A stretch of DNA of 64,000 bases from JAZDFC01 sp043808235 (GCA_043808235.1 JAZDFC010000092.1:6748-70747); one strand, 5' to 3'. Positions 52,848-61,593 are shown, counted from the first letter of the stretch. Notes: generated by a model not told the origin, from the letters alone. Made by a program: numbers and translations.

Positions 52848-53415
52848 TCTTCACTTTTATTTGTTGATTTTTCTTCTAAACAGCGCGGCATATTATATAC
52901 ATAATCAAGATGATTGCACTTGCTTTTTAATATTCTGAGAAAACTATTAATCCTATCGTTATATTCAATCCAATAATCCTCATGCAATTTTTTCTTAATT
53001 AAATTTAAAAGTCTATTTGTTGTAATTGCTAATTTTGAATCAAAAACAGTCCAGCATGTTCCTAAATGTTCTGAAAATGTATCAAATACAGTAGTTAGTA
53101 AAAACAATAGTAAATCCGCTTCTAACTTTTTATCTTTTGTTGTCTTGGCGAAATGGTTTACTATTTTGATTGATTGGCTAATTGCTTTTGCGAGATGTTT
53201 TTGAATTATACCTCGATTAAGATTACTAAAAATATTCTCAATATTGTCTTTAGCATCTTCAAAAAGATCAATAACGGAATTGTTTTGAAGGTAATCGAAG
53301 CACAAAGAATCGTACATTTCCTTGTTTTTTTGGAAAATTTGAGAACTATTTTTTCCAATTCTTCGTGCGGTAACGATTTAATTACTTCCTTAAATTCAGA
53401 ACTAAGTTTAGCCAT
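52829..53415 (-). pseudogene. Unknown helical protein, apparently one gene split by a frameshift at a seven-A run
   Basis: Two overlapping frames read as one protein. The upstream frame from ATG 53415 gives MAKLSSEFKEVIKSLPHEEL, EKIVLKFSKK; the downstream frame gives NKEMYDSLCFDYLQNNSVID to EEVYFAV (stop 52829). The switch falls at seven T in the plus strand (53325-53331), where one extra A in the message joins them (about 194 residues). It could be a sequencing error, a true lesion, or slippage on the A-run. The protein is helical and charged with no known motif; the position beside HEPN/MNT suggests a defence or toxin role, but this is not shown by sequence. Confidence 0.6.
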
Positions 53416-53495
53416 AGAATTAGTATTTATTTTAAAATTAAAGTCTGTTCAAGTATGATTATTCCGCTATTAACTGTTAAGTAAATTTTGATTCC

Positions 53496-53523
53496 TATTA
53501 TTTTTTATACCGCGAAATAAACT
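53496..53523. repeat. 28-bp direct repeat, copy 2, at the gatD stop codon
   Basis: Identical to 52820-52847. The pair brackets 648 bases (52848-53495), which contain nearly all of the frameshifted gene, so the layout resembles an insertion at a gene 3' end that regenerated that end. Confidence 0.93.
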
Positions 53524-54883
53524 CTTCCACTTCGGGAATTCCACCCTGGTAAATTAAATATCCGTTACTCGGTTCGCGTTCGGTTATTTCTCCGGCGATA
53601 GGTTTCAGCATAATCTCTTTTACTTTTTCGAGATCGTGCGTTTGACCGAGCGCCCAGCCGAGTTTTACATATGCAACTTCGGGCAGCATATTAGCCCCGG
53701 GAATTACACCAAGTTCCATCATATCGCGACCGGTATCGTAAACGTACATCTGCACGTATCCCCAAAGAGTCTGCACAGTCATATAAACCGCAACGCCTTT
53801 CTCTTGCGCTTTTTTTAATGCAGGGTACAATGGTTTGTTAACATGACCGAGTCCGGTGCCGGCGATTACAATCCCGGAATAATTATTGTCTATCAAGGCT
53901 TCGATGATATCGGGTTTCATATTGGGATAGTAATAAACGATGCTAACGTTTTCATCGAACGCAGTGTTGATTGTTACGTTCCTATCTTTTCTTCTTCGTT
54001 TATAATCCGAACGAAGCGGGGTGATTTCATCACGGCTCACTTGAGCGATTGGAATATCGCCAATGGTGCGAAATGTTGATCGATAACTCGAATGCATTTT
54101 TCGCACGCGAGTTCCGCGGTGGAGTAATCCGTAATTATCCGAAGTTGGTCCGAACATACAAACCATAACTTCTGCGATGTCGCTTTCGGCAGCAGTCTTT
54201 ACGCTATGCATCAAATTTAATGCGGCATCTGATGAAGGTCTGTCACTCGACCTTTGTGAGCCAACCATAACAATTGGTATTGGAGAATTCTGCACCATAA
54301 ACGAAAGTATAGCGGATGTGTGATGCATTGTATCCGTGCCGTGACCAATTACAATTCCATCAACTCCTTTTTCAATTTCGCGCCCGATTGCCTCTGCTGT
54401 GCCGATCCATTGTTCGGGTCCCATGTTCTCGCTAAATACGCCATAAAGTTTTTCTGTTTCAAGATTGCAATAATCAGCAAGCTCCGGAACCGATCCGTAA
54501 AGTTCACCGGGAGAAAATGCGGGAATAACAGCTCCCGTCCTATAATCAAGCCGGCTTGCAATTGTGCCGCCAGTTCCGAGTAATTTCACTTTTGGTTTCC
54601 TCGGTTCGTACGGGAAATCCTTTTCTGGAATCTTGTAATGCGCTTCTTTCCGTCCGGAAATTTTAATATCAATCACAGAATCGGCAGCCAAACCGATGTT
54701 GTAACCAACTTGTAGTTTTATCACTATATGTAAGGGATCGGCGGTTTCAGATCGGGGAAGTATAATTCCTTTGAATGAACCTTTGTTTGTAATAATCTCA
54801 ACATCGCTCCAAACCATCGCTCCGAACTGCCTGAGTGTATCGAGGGCTTTGCCACGGTAACCTTTGTAATCATTATCTGACAT
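53498..54883 (-). CDS. gatD: Glutamyl-tRNA(Gln) amidotransferase subunit D, archaeal type
   Basis: 461 residues. An N-terminal beta-barrel-like domain (DVEIITNKGSFKGIILPRSE, IDIKISGR) precedes an asparaginase-like amidase domain with the catalytic residues: GTGGTIAS (T107), HGTDTMHHT (T183, D184), VGSQRSSDRPSSD and RGTRVRKMHSSYRSTF (K262). The N-terminal domain, the full set and the neighbouring gatE identify GatD, not ordinary asparaginase. With GatE it releases ammonia from glutamine and converts Glu-tRNA(Gln) to Gln-tRNA(Gln). Eighteen bases downstream of gatE. The pair is characteristic of Archaea; bacteria normally use GatCAB. Confidence 0.92.
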   Translation of the reverse strand: MSDNDYKGYRGKALDTLRQFGAMVWSDVEIITNKGSFKGIILPRSETADPLHIVIKLQVGYNIGLAADSVIDIKISGRKEAHYKIPEKDFPYEPRKPKVKLLGTGGTIASRLDYRTGAVIPAFSPGELYGSVPELADYCNLETEKLYGVFSENMGPEQWIGTAEAIGREIEKGVDGIVIGHGTDTMHHTSAILSFMVQNSPIPIVMVGSQRSSDRPSSDAALNLMHSVKTAAESDIAEVMVCMFGPTSDNYGLLHRGTRVRKMHSSYRSTFRTIGDIPIAQVSRDEITPLRSDYKRRRKDRNVTINTAFDENVSIVYYYPNMKPDIIEALIDNNYSGIVIAGTGLGHVNKPLYPALKKAQEKGVAVYMTVQTLWGYVQMYVYDTGRDMMELGVIPGANMLPEVAYVKLGWALGQTHDLEKVKEIMLKPIAGEITEREPSNGYLIYQGGIPEVEEFISRYKK

Positions 54884-54901
54884 ATATAAATCCTAATTTT
54901 A

Positions 54902-56812
54902 TCAAAATGAATGCTCAACAATTTCGGCAACTATCTTTCCACCAATCCTCATCCTGACTTTTTCCATAACATTTCCAAGCAGCACAGGTTTGTAATTTTC
55001 TTCGCATCGTATCGGCAAATTTTTAATTTCTTCGGTTGTCTCACTGATTATCTGGTCGAGTTCTCTCATCGTTAAAGGTCTCGGCAATAACTCGGGATAA
55101 AATTTTCCTTTCTCTAGAGATTTTACAAGAACAAGTAAAATTCCATCGCGCGAAAGGAGACCATTTTTGTATGAATCGAAAATATCTTTTAACATCTCTT
55201 CCGTAATTAGCGAGGGATTGAACCCCTTCTTTCTTAATCGCTTTGGGTATTGGATTAAAACTACTGAAGCAAGAACCGGATTAATCCCCCATTCATTAAC
55301 AAAATATTTAAACAAGTTTGCGAATCGAGAGATTGAAAGTTCGTGTGCAATATCTGCCGGGACATTCAAAGTCTGATACCAGGCTAATCTATCCCAGAAT
55401 TTTTCAGGTAAATCAAAACTTAGTTTTTGCTGTCGCTCAACAGTAATTCTTTTTGGAGGAAGATCTGTATCGGGATACATTCTGTCGGCTCCCGGTAAAA
55501 TTCGTTCGAATCCGTTTGTACCGTCGCGAAGCGCCTGTCGCGTTTCCGAAGGAACGCCGATTGTTGCTTCTTTTGCACGGATAATTATTTCTTTGACAGC
55601 AGCTTCCGAATCAATTTCGTTGCCCCAAACTAAAACCACAGTATCATCATCGGTGGCGCCGACGGCACGTTTAACATTCACCCATTCGGCGGATGCTAAA
55701 TTTTCTCCTTTGCTATCCGAGTGAATGATGTTTGGAATTGTTGTTAAGCATGCGATTACCCGAACTCTATCGGATATCTCTTTCGAGAAATATGTATCGG
55801 TTTGTGTTTTCCAGTGAAGTAATCCGGCAAATCCTTTTAACAAAACGCACTTGATAATTAATTGATTGTCGATTGCGGTTCGAATAGGATTAAAATAAAC
55901 TTTCTTCAAAATTTTAGTAACATTCTCTGACCTTGCCTGGAAAGTTTCAGCAGTAATTCCTCTTCGGTGAAGCTCCTCGCGAAGCCGCAATAAATTCCAT
56001 TGTCGCATTGCTTCGTTATAGGTCAATAAGGGAATCCTGCCGATTTTGGGAACACCTTTTATTTCGATACGGGTTCCGCCTTCAACGCTTACATTCACGT
56101 CCTCGCGGGCAGAACCAATGCCGCGCCTTACTTTATTTGTGCTGCGAACAACCGAGCTGCAAATCCATGCAACCTCGGCAACTTCCTGAGGAGTTTTCAT
56201 ATCCGGAGCCGTAACTGTTTCAATCAAAGGCATTCCGAGTCTGTCTGTTAGGTACACCCTATAATGTCCATTATCACTAACCTCACGGCATGAATCTTCT
56301 TCAATCGACATCTGTAAAATCTTTACTTTTCTGTTTTTGTAGGGTATCTCACCGTCTAACGCGAAAATCGCAGTTCGCTGAAATCCAGTTGGAATACTAC
56401 CATCGAGATATTGTTTGCGCGCAATGTGTAATTCATCAACCAATGAACAATCGAAAAGTAATCCGCACTGAAGTGCGATGTCGAGCGCTTCCTCATTAAT
56501 TAAAAATGGGGGAGTATCATCCATTTCATAAGTGCAGACGGTTTCGCGCTTTATTCTATAAATAATTTCTTTCTTTGTTTTGAATTCCATCAGTGCAGTC
56601 CCATCGTATTCGCCAAGTTCGGAAAGAGTCGGGCGCATGTGCCGGAGAATTTCTGCGTCGTAGATTTCGCTGTAATGACCGGCAGGGCAGCGGCAGAATA
56701 ATTTTTTTTCAGTTAATAACTGTTGATGAATTTCCAATCCGGATTTGAACCCGACAGTTTCATAATCCGCGGGAGTCATTTCATCGAACGGTTTAAAAAT
56801 AAAGTCTTTCAT
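54902..56812 (-). CDS. gatE: Glutamyl-tRNA(Gln) amidotransferase subunit E, archaeal type
   Basis: 636 residues, the usual length of archaeal GatE (620-640). The cradle domain shared with GatB is seen in VGFKSGLEIHQQL, the zinc-type FCRCP, MDDTPPFLINEEAL, ILQMSIEEDSCREV and RRGIGSAREDVNVSV. An AspRS-like insertion (about 300-430; KGFAGLLHWKTQTDTYFSKE, VVLVWGNEIDSEAAVKEI) distinguishes it from GatB, and a YqeY-like helical tail follows. It phosphorylates Glu-tRNA(Gln) and transfers ammonia made by GatD. It heads the gatE-gatD operon. Its presence in a bacterial context is unusual. No gatCAB or glnS is visible in this window, so redundancy cannot be judged. Confidence 0.95.
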   Translation of the reverse strand: MKDFIFKPFDEMTPADYETVGFKSGLEIHQQLLTEKKLFCRCPAGHYSEIYDAEILRHMRPTLSELGEYDGTALMEFKTKKEIIYRIKRETVCTYEMDDTPPFLINEEALDIALQCGLLFDCSLVDELHIARKQYLDGSIPTGFQRTAIFALDGEIPYKNRKVKILQMSIEEDSCREVSDNGHYRVYLTDRLGMPLIETVTAPDMKTPQEVAEVAWICSSVVRSTNKVRRGIGSAREDVNVSVEGGTRIEIKGVPKIGRIPLLTYNEAMRQWNLLRLREELHRRGITAETFQARSENVTKILKKVYFNPIRTAIDNQLIIKCVLLKGFAGLLHWKTQTDTYFSKEISDRVRVIACLTTIPNIIHSDSKGENLASAEWVNVKRAVGATDDDTVVLVWGNEIDSEAAVKEIIIRAKEATIGVPSETRQALRDGTNGFERILPGADRMYPDTDLPPKRITVERQQKLSFDLPEKFWDRLAWYQTLNVPADIAHELSISRFANLFKYFVNEWGINPVLASVVLIQYPKRLRKKGFNPSLITEEMLKDIFDSYKNGLLSRDGILLVLVKSLEKGKFYPELLPRPLTMRELDQIISETTEEIKNLPIRCEENYKPVLLGNVMEKVRMRIGGKIVAEIVEHSF

Positions 56813-57085
56813 TCTTGTCTCTTTGAATTCTGGATAGGGGAGGCCCTAAAGTGTGTTTATGGAGGTATTTTAAATACAATAAAATTTTATTTGGCAAAAC
56901 TAAAAATTTCCATCGTTCGGATAAATCAGTATAACTTCTTGTGAAAACTTAGTTACTCGGCGATAAAGAAGCAAGAATCGATTACGGGCTTATTTTAAGT
57001 AAAATTCGAAATTATTAAGATAGAGCATACAAGAAAAATAAAATAGTATTCGTTATATTTAACAAGACGTTTAGAGAAAAAGCAA

Positions 57086-57406
57086 ATGGATAAAGATGCA
57101 GTTTATTTAGTACAGGAAATCAATTCTGAATTGAAAAGAAAGTACCCAGACTTTCAAGGCATATATTTTTTTGGTTCGCGTGTAAATGGGCTTTTTCGAA
57201 AGGATTCGGATGTTGATATCGCTTTGATTTTTAAAAGAGTAATAGATTGGCGGTTTCAAAAGGAAATTTTAACAGTCCTCTATGAATTGGAGCTTAAGTA
57301 TAATGTGATAATCGATTTTACTGTGCTTACCGAACAGGATATAATTGATCCGAATACATTCTTTAAAGTAAATATTAAGAACGAAGGCATTTATTATGCC
57401 GCTTGA
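57086..57406 (+). CDS. MntA-type nucleotidyltransferase (second HEPN/MNT module)
   Basis: 106 residues of the minimal nucleotidyltransferase fold with GSRVNGLFRKDSDVDIAL (GS-X10-DxD). Its C-terminus (TVLTEQDIIDPNTFFKVNIKNEG) is unlike the 51926 product, so the two modules are not recent duplicates. It precedes and overlaps the HEPN gene by 11 bases. The 273 bases upstream, to gatE, are AT-rich with no other gene. Confidence 0.85.
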   Translation: MDKDAVYLVQEINSELKRKYPDFQGIYFFGSRVNGLFRKDSDVDIALIFKRVIDWRFQKEILTVLYELELKYNVIIDFTVLTEQDIIDPNTFFKVNIKNEGIYYAA

Positions 57407-57788
57407 TAAAAATTCGATTATTAAATACAGAATCGAACGATCAAATGAAACAGCCATAGAAGCAGCCGAAGCAATTGCAAATAAACATTTTCACTTAGCG
57501 GTAAATCGAATTTATTATTCAATTTTTTACATCGTAACTGCGCTTGCAGTTAAGTTTGATTTTTCCACTTCCAAGCATAATCAATTACTATTATGGTTTA
57601 ATCAGAATTTTGTTAATATGAGCAAAGTTGAAAAGGAAATAGGCAGAATATATAAGGATGCATTCAATCGAAGACTTAAAGGAGACTATGATGATTTTAT
57701 CAATTACTCCGATGAAGAAATAGATGATTATTTCAACAACATGAAAAAATTTATCGACAGAATTAAAGATATAATAGCATCAATATAG
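57396..57788 (+). CDS. HEPN-domain protein, UPF0332-like (second HEPN/MNT module)
   Basis: 130 residues, all helical. AANKHFHLAVNRIYYSIFYI followed by VTALAVKFDFSTSKHNQLLL matches the UPF0332 HEPN pattern, with AVNRIYYS as the first signature and TSKH as the second. The classic RX4-6H ribonuclease motif is not evident (the R of NRIYYSIFY is followed by Y, not H), so toxicity is uncertain. It overlaps the upstream nucleotidyltransferase by 11 bases and converges with phoH two bases away. Confidence 0.82.
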   Translation: MPLDKNSIIKYRIERSNETAIEAAEAIANKHFHLAVNRIYYSIFYIVTALAVKFDFSTSKHNQLLLWFNQNFVNMSKVEKEIGRIYKDAFNRRLKGDYDDFINYSDEEIDDYFNNMKKFIDRIKDIIASI

Positions 57789-57790
57789 AT

Positions 57791-59137
57791 TTACAGTAGG
57801 TTGCTTGCCAATTCCGAAAGCTGCGATCTCTCCCCTTTCAATAAATTAATATGTCCGTATAATTTTTGTCCTTTGAATCTGTCAATTAAATACGAGAGTC
57901 CGTTTGACTGTGCGTCGAGATAAGGATGATCAATTTGATAAACATCGCCAGTTAAAACTATCTTAGCGCCTTCGCCTGCGCGAGTGATGATGGTCTTGAT
58001 TTCGTGCGGAGTTAAATTCTGCGCTTCATCTACAATAAAAAATATTCGTTGCAAACTTCGTCCGCGGATGTAACTTAACGGTTCGATCACAAGTTTATTC
58101 TCTTTTACCATGCTGTTGATGGCAATATAGTTCTTATCGGTTTCCTTATACTGATCCTGGATTACTTTTAAATTATCCCACAAGGGTTGCATATACGGCG
58201 CGAGCTTACTATCTACATCTCCCGGCAAATACCCGATGTCTTTATTGCTGAGTGGCACTACCGGGCGGGCAATGTATATTTGTCTGTAATTTTTCTTCAC
58301 ATTCAAAGCGCTCGCAAGCGCAAGTAAAGTTTTGCCCGTACCGGCTTTACCGGTTAACGAAACCAAAGGAATCTCGGGATTTATCAGCGCATCAATTGCA
58401 AAAGTTTGCTCGGCGTTTCGCGGGAGTATTCCATAAACATTTTCTTTATCAATCCGCCTGAAGATTGTCATGTCGGAATTCAAGTGAGCTAAAACCGAGC
58501 GGTGTGAATTTCGCAGAATGAAATATTTGTTTGGTACGAACTCGCATTTTGTCAATTTCCTAATTTCATCGGCAGGGACATCGAACGGTGGCGTGTAAAA
58601 TTTTTGCAATACGATATCATCGAAATCCTCAATAAATTCCTTCCCGCTGTAAAGTTCTTCAATACTGCCAATTCTGTCGGTTGTGTAATCCTCTGCATTC
58701 ACTCCGATGGCTTTGGCTTTCATCCGAAGATTAACATCTTTCGTAACAAGAATTACTTTGCGTTTTGCGCCGATCTTGTTTTGAGTTTCGAAGGCAACAC
58801 TTAACACGCGATGGTCTGTGTTATCTTCGCGAAAGATATTTTGTATTTCCTTTGAAAGTCCTTTTGTAATTACAACACGAACTTTACCTTTGCCTTTCCC
58901 GAGAGATACACCGCCGTTGAATATTGCACTGCCGGTTAAATTGTCGAGTGTACGGGTAAATTCGCGTGCATTAAGATTTATTACCTGATTGCCGCGTTTA
59001 AAATGATCAATTTCCTCGATTACGGCGAGAGGTATGATGATATCGTTTTCTTGAAATTGTTTAATACATGTTGGGTCGTGTAAAATTACGTTCGTATCGA
59101 GAATGAACGTCTTTGGAGTGCGGGATTTACTCATCAT
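57791..59137 (-). CDS. phoH: PhoH2-type protein: PIN ribonuclease domain fused to PhoH ATPase
   Basis: 448 residues from ATG 59137. The N-terminal PIN domain has the acidic nuclease residues in FILDTNVILHD (D14) and VIEEIDHFK. The C-terminal PhoH helicase/ATPase has Walker A LTGKAGTGKTLLALASAL (about 260), VPLSNKDIGYLPGD, RGRSLQRIFFIVDEAQNLTPHE (Walker B) and the PhoH signature GDVYQIDHPYLDAQSNGL. PhoH2 proteins unwind and cut RNA. No VapB-like antitoxin gene precedes it here; DUF423 lies upstream with 82 bases between. Confidence 0.92.
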   Translation of the reverse strand: MMSKSRTPKTFILDTNVILHDPTCIKQFQENDIIIPLAVIEEIDHFKRGNQVINLNAREFTRTLDNLTGSAIFNGGVSLGKGKGKVRVVITKGLSKEIQNIFREDNTDHRVLSVAFETQNKIGAKRKVILVTKDVNLRMKAKAIGVNAEDYTTDRIGSIEELYSGKEFIEDFDDIVLQKFYTPPFDVPADEIRKLTKCEFVPNKYFILRNSHRSVLAHLNSDMTIFRRIDKENVYGILPRNAEQTFAIDALINPEIPLVSLTGKAGTGKTLLALASALNVKKNYRQIYIARPVVPLSNKDIGYLPGDVDSKLAPYMQPLWDNLKVIQDQYKETDKNYIAINSMVKENKLVIEPLSYIRGRSLQRIFFIVDEAQNLTPHEIKTIITRAGEGAKIVLTGDVYQIDHPYLDAQSNGLSYLIDRFKGQKLYGHINLLKGERSQLSELASNLL

Positions 59138-59219
59138 TAGTCGCAATTGTTTTCTGATGAGCAAATATATTCATTTTTTACAAAAACCGGAATGAAGTTT
59201 TTAACAACAAGTTGCCAAG

Positions 59220-59624
59220 TCAAGAATGATCGACTTTTTTCTGCTCGATTAAATCGTGTTCGAATTTAATTTTTCTTGCTGCATAAATGATCATTCCCCA
59301 GCCGATTAAAAAGGATATTCCCCCAAAAGGAGTAACATATGCGAAAATCGTTATTTGGCTAATTGAATATAAGTACAATGAAAAAGAAAATAGCAATATT
59401 CCGGTAAGAATAAAAATGAACGATTTGTTAAACTCGCTTCTCTTTGCAAACGCCAACACGAGCAATACAATTGAATGAATTAAATGATAGTTAACTCCCG
59501 TTTTGAAGGTTTCGAGCATTGTCTCATCAACCATGGATTTTAAACTGTGCGCGCCAAATGCACCGAGTGCGACTGCAAACAAACCGGAGATTCCGGCAAT
59601 TATTAATTTGATTTTGGTTGACAT
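59220..59624 (-). CDS. DUF423 integral membrane protein
   Basis: 134 residues from ATG 59624 (GAGGACT upstream; the frame is open 69 bases further). Four hydrophobic helices are visible. Family signatures are LGAFGAHSLK after the first helix, HSIVLLVLA in the third region and PFGGISFLIGWGMII at the end. The role of DUF423 is not established. Divergent from the aldehyde dehydrogenase with 88 bases between starts. Confidence 0.88.
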   Translation of the reverse strand: MSTKIKLIIAGISGLFAVALGAFGAHSLKSMVDETMLETFKTGVNYHLIHSIVLLVLAFAKRSEFNKSFIFILTGILLFSFSLYLYSISQITIFAYVTPFGGISFLIGWGMIIYAARKIKFEHDLIEQKKVDHS

Positions 59625-59712
59625 ACGAGTCCTCAAAATTTTCTGATTCAAAATACAAAATTTTCTATTTTGCATGCGGAAAGAATTAATCACACTTAAT
59701 GAAGAGTTCGAA

Positions 59713-61077
59713 ATGGCAATTCAATCAATTAATCCTACAAACGGTAAACTCATCAAATCCTTTAACGAAATTAATTTGTCCGAAGTTCATAAAATAATTG
59801 AAAATACAAATCAAGCATTTTTGAAATGGCGGGAGGTACCGATAGCTGCTCGATGTAAATTACTGAAGAGTGCTGCCGATGTTTTATTGAAGAATAAAAA
59901 TCAATATGCCGAAGCGATGACACTCGAAATGGGGAAGCCAATTACGCAGGCAATTGCCGAAGTTGAAAAATGTGCATTGGTTTGTAATTACTATTCCAAA
60001 AATGCGGAGAAGATATTAGCAAACGAAGTTATTAAAACAGATGCATCGGAAAGTTATGTTTGCTTCGATCCGCTCGGAATAATATTAGCAGTAATGCCGT
60101 GGAATTTTCCATTCTGGCAGGTGTTCCGTTTCGCCGCGCCGGCATTGGCTGCGGGGAATGTTGGATTATTGAAGCATGCATCCAATGTTCCGATGTGTGC
60201 GCTTGCGATTGAAGATGTTTTCCGTCAAGCAGGATTCCCTGAGTATGTATTTAAAACATTATTGATTGGTTCATCATTAGTCGACGAAGTCGTTAATCAT
60301 CCGTTCGTAAAAGCAGCGACATTAACGGGCAGCGAACCGGCAGGAAGAAGTGTGGCTTCTGCATGTGGAAAATTATTAAAGAAAACCGTGATGGAGTTAG
60401 GCGGCAGCGATCCGTTCATAATTTTAGCTGATGCTAATTTAGATGAAGCCGTTAAAGTTGCGGTGAAAGCCAGATTATTAAACAACGGACAAAGTTGTAT
60501 AGCAGCGAAACGATTTATTGTCATTCAAGAAGTTTTCAATCAATTCGAAAAAATGTTTGTTACGGAAATGGAGAAAACCAAAATCGGTGATCCGATGAAT
60601 ATCGCAACCGAACTCGGTCCGATTGCACGGAAAGATTTACGGATTGAACTTCATGAACAGGTAAAAGCGTCAATTAGCGCCGGTGCAAAATTACTGCTCG
60701 GTGGAAAGATGATTGAAGGAGATGGATATTTTTATCCGCCGACGATTTTATCCGGGGTAAAAAAAGGAATGCCTGCTTACGAACAGGAAATCTTTGGACC
60801 GGTTGCAACTGTAATAAAAGCTAGAGATGAAGAAGACGCGCTCAGAATTGCCAACGATACTGATTTCGGATTAGGTGCTTCGCTTTGGACGTCGGATATC
60901 GAGAAAGCAAAACAACTTGCATCTCGCATTGAAGCCGGTGCAGTGTTTATTAATGGAATGGTAAAATCCGATCCGCGACTTCCGTTCGGTGGAATAAAAA
61001 CTTCCGGTTATGGGAGAGAACTTTCGCATTACGGAATAAAGGAGTTTGTGAATATTAAAACGGTGTGGGTGAAGTAG
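59713..61077 (+). CDS. gabD: NAD(P)-dependent succinate-semialdehyde dehydrogenase
   Basis: 454 residues from ATG 59713 (AAGAG upstream), starting MAIQSINPTNGKLIKSF as typical GabD1-type enzymes do. Conserved parts: VMPWNFPFWQVFRFAAPALAAGN, TGSEPAGRSVAS, catalytic E228 (VMELGGSDPF) and nucleophile C262 (NNGQSCIAAKRF), then EIFGPVATVI and PFGGIKTSGYGREL. It oxidises succinate semialdehyde to succinate, in GABA or 4-hydroxybutyrate breakdown or as a detoxifier. No GABA transaminase gene is near. Short palindromes follow the stop. Confidence 0.88.
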   Translation: MAIQSINPTNGKLIKSFNEINLSEVHKIIENTNQAFLKWREVPIAARCKLLKSAADVLLKNKNQYAEAMTLEMGKPITQAIAEVEKCALVCNYYSKNAEKILANEVIKTDASESYVCFDPLGIILAVMPWNFPFWQVFRFAAPALAAGNVGLLKHASNVPMCALAIEDVFRQAGFPEYVFKTLLIGSSLVDEVVNHPFVKAATLTGSEPAGRSVASACGKLLKKTVMELGGSDPFIILADANLDEAVKVAVKARLLNNGQSCIAAKRFIVIQEVFNQFEKMFVTEMEKTKIGDPMNIATELGPIARKDLRIELHEQVKASISAGAKLLLGGKMIEGDGYFYPPTILSGVKKGMPAYEQEIFGPVATVIKARDEEDALRIANDTDFGLGASLWTSDIEKAKQLASRIEAGAVFINGMVKSDPRLPFGGIKTSGYGRELSHYGIKEFVNIKTVWVK

Positions 61078-61084
61078 CTTGCAG

Positions 61085-61098
61085 TCCGCCGTGGCGGA
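61085..61098. repeat. Short palindrome TCCGCCGTGGCGGA
   Basis: Perfect six-base arms eight bases after the dehydrogenase stop. Same style as the in-frame palindrome at 39128. Confidence 0.7.
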
Positions 61099-61141
61099 GC
61101 AGCAAGCAGTTGGCAGATTGCAGTAAACAATTCTTGTACGG

Positions 61142-61165
61142 CAGTCGCGAACCATTTCGCGACTG
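61142..61165. repeat. Palindrome CAGTCGCGAA/TTCGCGACTG
   Basis: Perfect 10-base arms with a four-base centre (CCAT). Intergenic; resembles REP-like units. No T-tract follows. Confidence 0.85.
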
Positions 61166-61248
61166 TGTTATGGGTTATAATGGAGATCATTCGGTTCTTT
61201 TTGTTGATACGAAATATTTATGAATTGAAATGAAATAGGTGCATACCT

Positions 61249-61272
61249 CTGTCATGGTGTGGACCATGACAG
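61249..61272. repeat. Palindrome CTGTCATGGT/ACCATGACAG
   Basis: Perfect 10-base arms with GTGG centre, between the first palindromes and the antitoxin gene. A third unrelated arm sequence in the same short interval. Confidence 0.85.
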
Positions 61273-61335
61273 CCCAGAAATAGCTTGCAGATAGCAGAAT
61301 GCAGATAGTTTAAATTACTTTCAAACACTATTGAT

Positions 61336-61593
61336 CTAATTCATTTCATTTCCCGATGGGATATAGCCTTTATTGGAGGCGAATGTACATGAGGATTCTG
61401 CAATTTGTTTTATCAGAGATTTATTTTGTAAAACATACAATGTTTCCTGCTCTCTTTCCCAATCTTCGGCGCTAATAACAATAAAATCTTTACCAGCCCG
61501 TCTGGTTACTTTCAGCGGAATATGATCGGTGAGAGTTTTTTCAATATATTTTTTTAAGTTTGCTCGGAATTTATTTACGGATAGTTCAACCAT
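61336..61593 (-). CDS. Phd/YefM-family antitoxin, apparently orphan
   Basis: 85 residues with the YefM/Phd N-terminal dimer fold: MVELSVNKFRANLKKYIEKT, HIPLKVTRRAGKDFIVISAEDWE and a flexible C-terminal tail (SSCTFASNKGYIPSGNEMN) that would bind a RelE/YoeB-like toxin. No toxin ORF lies downstream (61080-61335 holds only palindromes) or upstream (the next gene is AHSA1 on the other strand). It may act alone, with a distant toxin, or be the remnant of a lost pair. Confidence 0.85.
   Translation of the reverse strand: MVELSVNKFRANLKKYIEKTLTDHIPLKVTRRAGKDFIVISAEDWEREQETLYVLQNKSLIKQIAESSCTFASNKGYIPSGNEMN

Larger units (their letters stand above)
61078..61335. other. Gene-free repeat cluster after the dehydrogenase
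   Basis: 258 bases holding three different short palindromes (61085, 61142, 61249) and degenerate GCAGAT/GCAGTT-like heptamers (for example around 61110 and 61285). No ORF. Confidence 0.7.

Noticed and set aside
57086..57788. Second HEPN/MNT module as a recent duplicate of the first
   Set aside because: Gene order and sequence outside the GS-X10-DxD motif differ.
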